DNA of 5,160 nucleotides from Thermoleophilia bacterium (GTDB taxonomy: Bacteria; Actinomycetota; Thermoleophilia; Gaiellales; Gaiellaceae): the NCBI GenBank assembly GCA_025933895.1, contig JAICZB010000194.1, forward strand, positions 1-5,160, in the 5' to 3' direction. The position numbers and the translations under genes are program-made. The notes beneath the pieces are model-generated. The model did no database searches. It was given only the letters and a program-made list of their open reading frames with translations, and had not been told where the DNA came from. Shown piece by piece: positions 4,885-5,160 of the stretch; the stretch's first letter is position 1, and every line of letters begins with the position of its first letter.

Positions 4885-5160
4885 ATGAGTAGCGTATCGA
4901 ACCACCTCGTGCCGATGGTGGTGGAGTCGGACGGTCGCTTCGAGCGCTCCTTCGACATCTTCTCGCGGCTCCTGCGGGAGCGCATCGTCTTCCTCGGCAC
5001 CGAGGTCGAGGCATCGGCTGCGAACCTCATCGTCGCCCAGCTCCTCTTCCTGGAGGCAGAGGACCCCGACACCGACATCCGCTTCTACATCAACTCGCCC
5101 GGCGGCGACGTCTACGCCGGGATGGCGATGTACGACGCGATGCAGTTCGTGAAGCCGGAC
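4885..5160 (+). CDS. clpP: ATP-dependent Clp protease proteolytic subunit ClpP (3' partial)
   Basis: ClpP forms the double-ring serine protease chamber that degrades proteins unfolded by ClpX or ClpC. The window shows the first 92 residues in an open frame to the right edge. Family features are HLVPMVVE (7-14), RSFDIFSRLLRERIVFLG (21-38), NLIVAQLLFLEAEDP (47-61) and FYINSPGGDVYAGMAMYDAMQF (67-88), which includes the oxyanion-loop GG. The catalytic Ser, His and Asp lie beyond the edge. Position 75 is Asp, where many ClpPs have Ser or Ala. ATG at 4885 gives a normal short N-terminus. GTG at 4876 and ATG at 4915 are in-frame alternatives. No Shine-Dalgarno precedes ATG 4885, so a leaderless start is plausible. 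Actinobacteria often carry more than one clpP; the paralogue cannot be assigned here. Confidence 0.95.
   Translation, partial: MSSVSNHLVPMVVESDGRFERSFDIFSRLLRERIVFLGTEVEASAANLIVAQLLFLEAEDPDTDIRFYINSPGGDVYAGMAMYDAMQFVKPD

Overview
The window is very GC-rich and almost entirely coding. Most genes start with GTG and the neighbours are tightly packed. The gene content points to an F420-producing actinobacterium: F420 genes, a plain PdxH, a small ArsR/SRPBCC pair and ClpP. Gene style suggests a lineage near Thermoleophilia, but this is inference; F420-making Chloroflexota are not excluded.

Positions 2-4189 (+) form one probable operon. It begins inside cofD, the F420 phospholactyl/enolpyruvyl transferase, whose N-terminus lies outside the window. 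Next come a class I SAM-dependent methyltransferase, an F420:NADPH oxidoreductase (npdG/fno) and a fused GNAT acetyltransferase-CofE protein. Then follow a 78-residue protein I do not recognise and pdxH, a pyridoxamine 5'-phosphate oxidase. The first three junctions are identical 4-nt GTGA stop/start overlaps. The last two gaps are 10 and 2 nt, so the genes are probably co-transcribed and largely translationally coupled.

Positions 4138-4847 (-) hold a two-gene unit pointing the opposite way: an SRPBCC (AHSA1-like) protein first, then an ArsR-type regulator without cysteines. The arsR 3' end runs 52 nt into the 3' end of pdxH.

Positions 4848-4884 are a 37-bp divergent promoter region, the only AT-rich spot. 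It has three GCAAC/GTTGC half-sites arranged as inverted repeats and a symmetric ATTAAT core. From there clpP (+) runs off the right edge, before its catalytic serine.

Together, CofD and CofE cover two steps of F420 assembly and NpdG exchanges hydride between F420 and NADPH. The CofC/FbiD activation enzyme, the deazaflavin synthase and the FMN reductase domain fused to CofE in mycobacterial FbiB are not in this window. The most distinctive features are the GNAT-CofE fusion, the embedded methyltransferase and the small unrecognised protein. None of these amounts to a demonstrated new system. They are concrete candidates for an unusual F420 biosynthesis or modification module.
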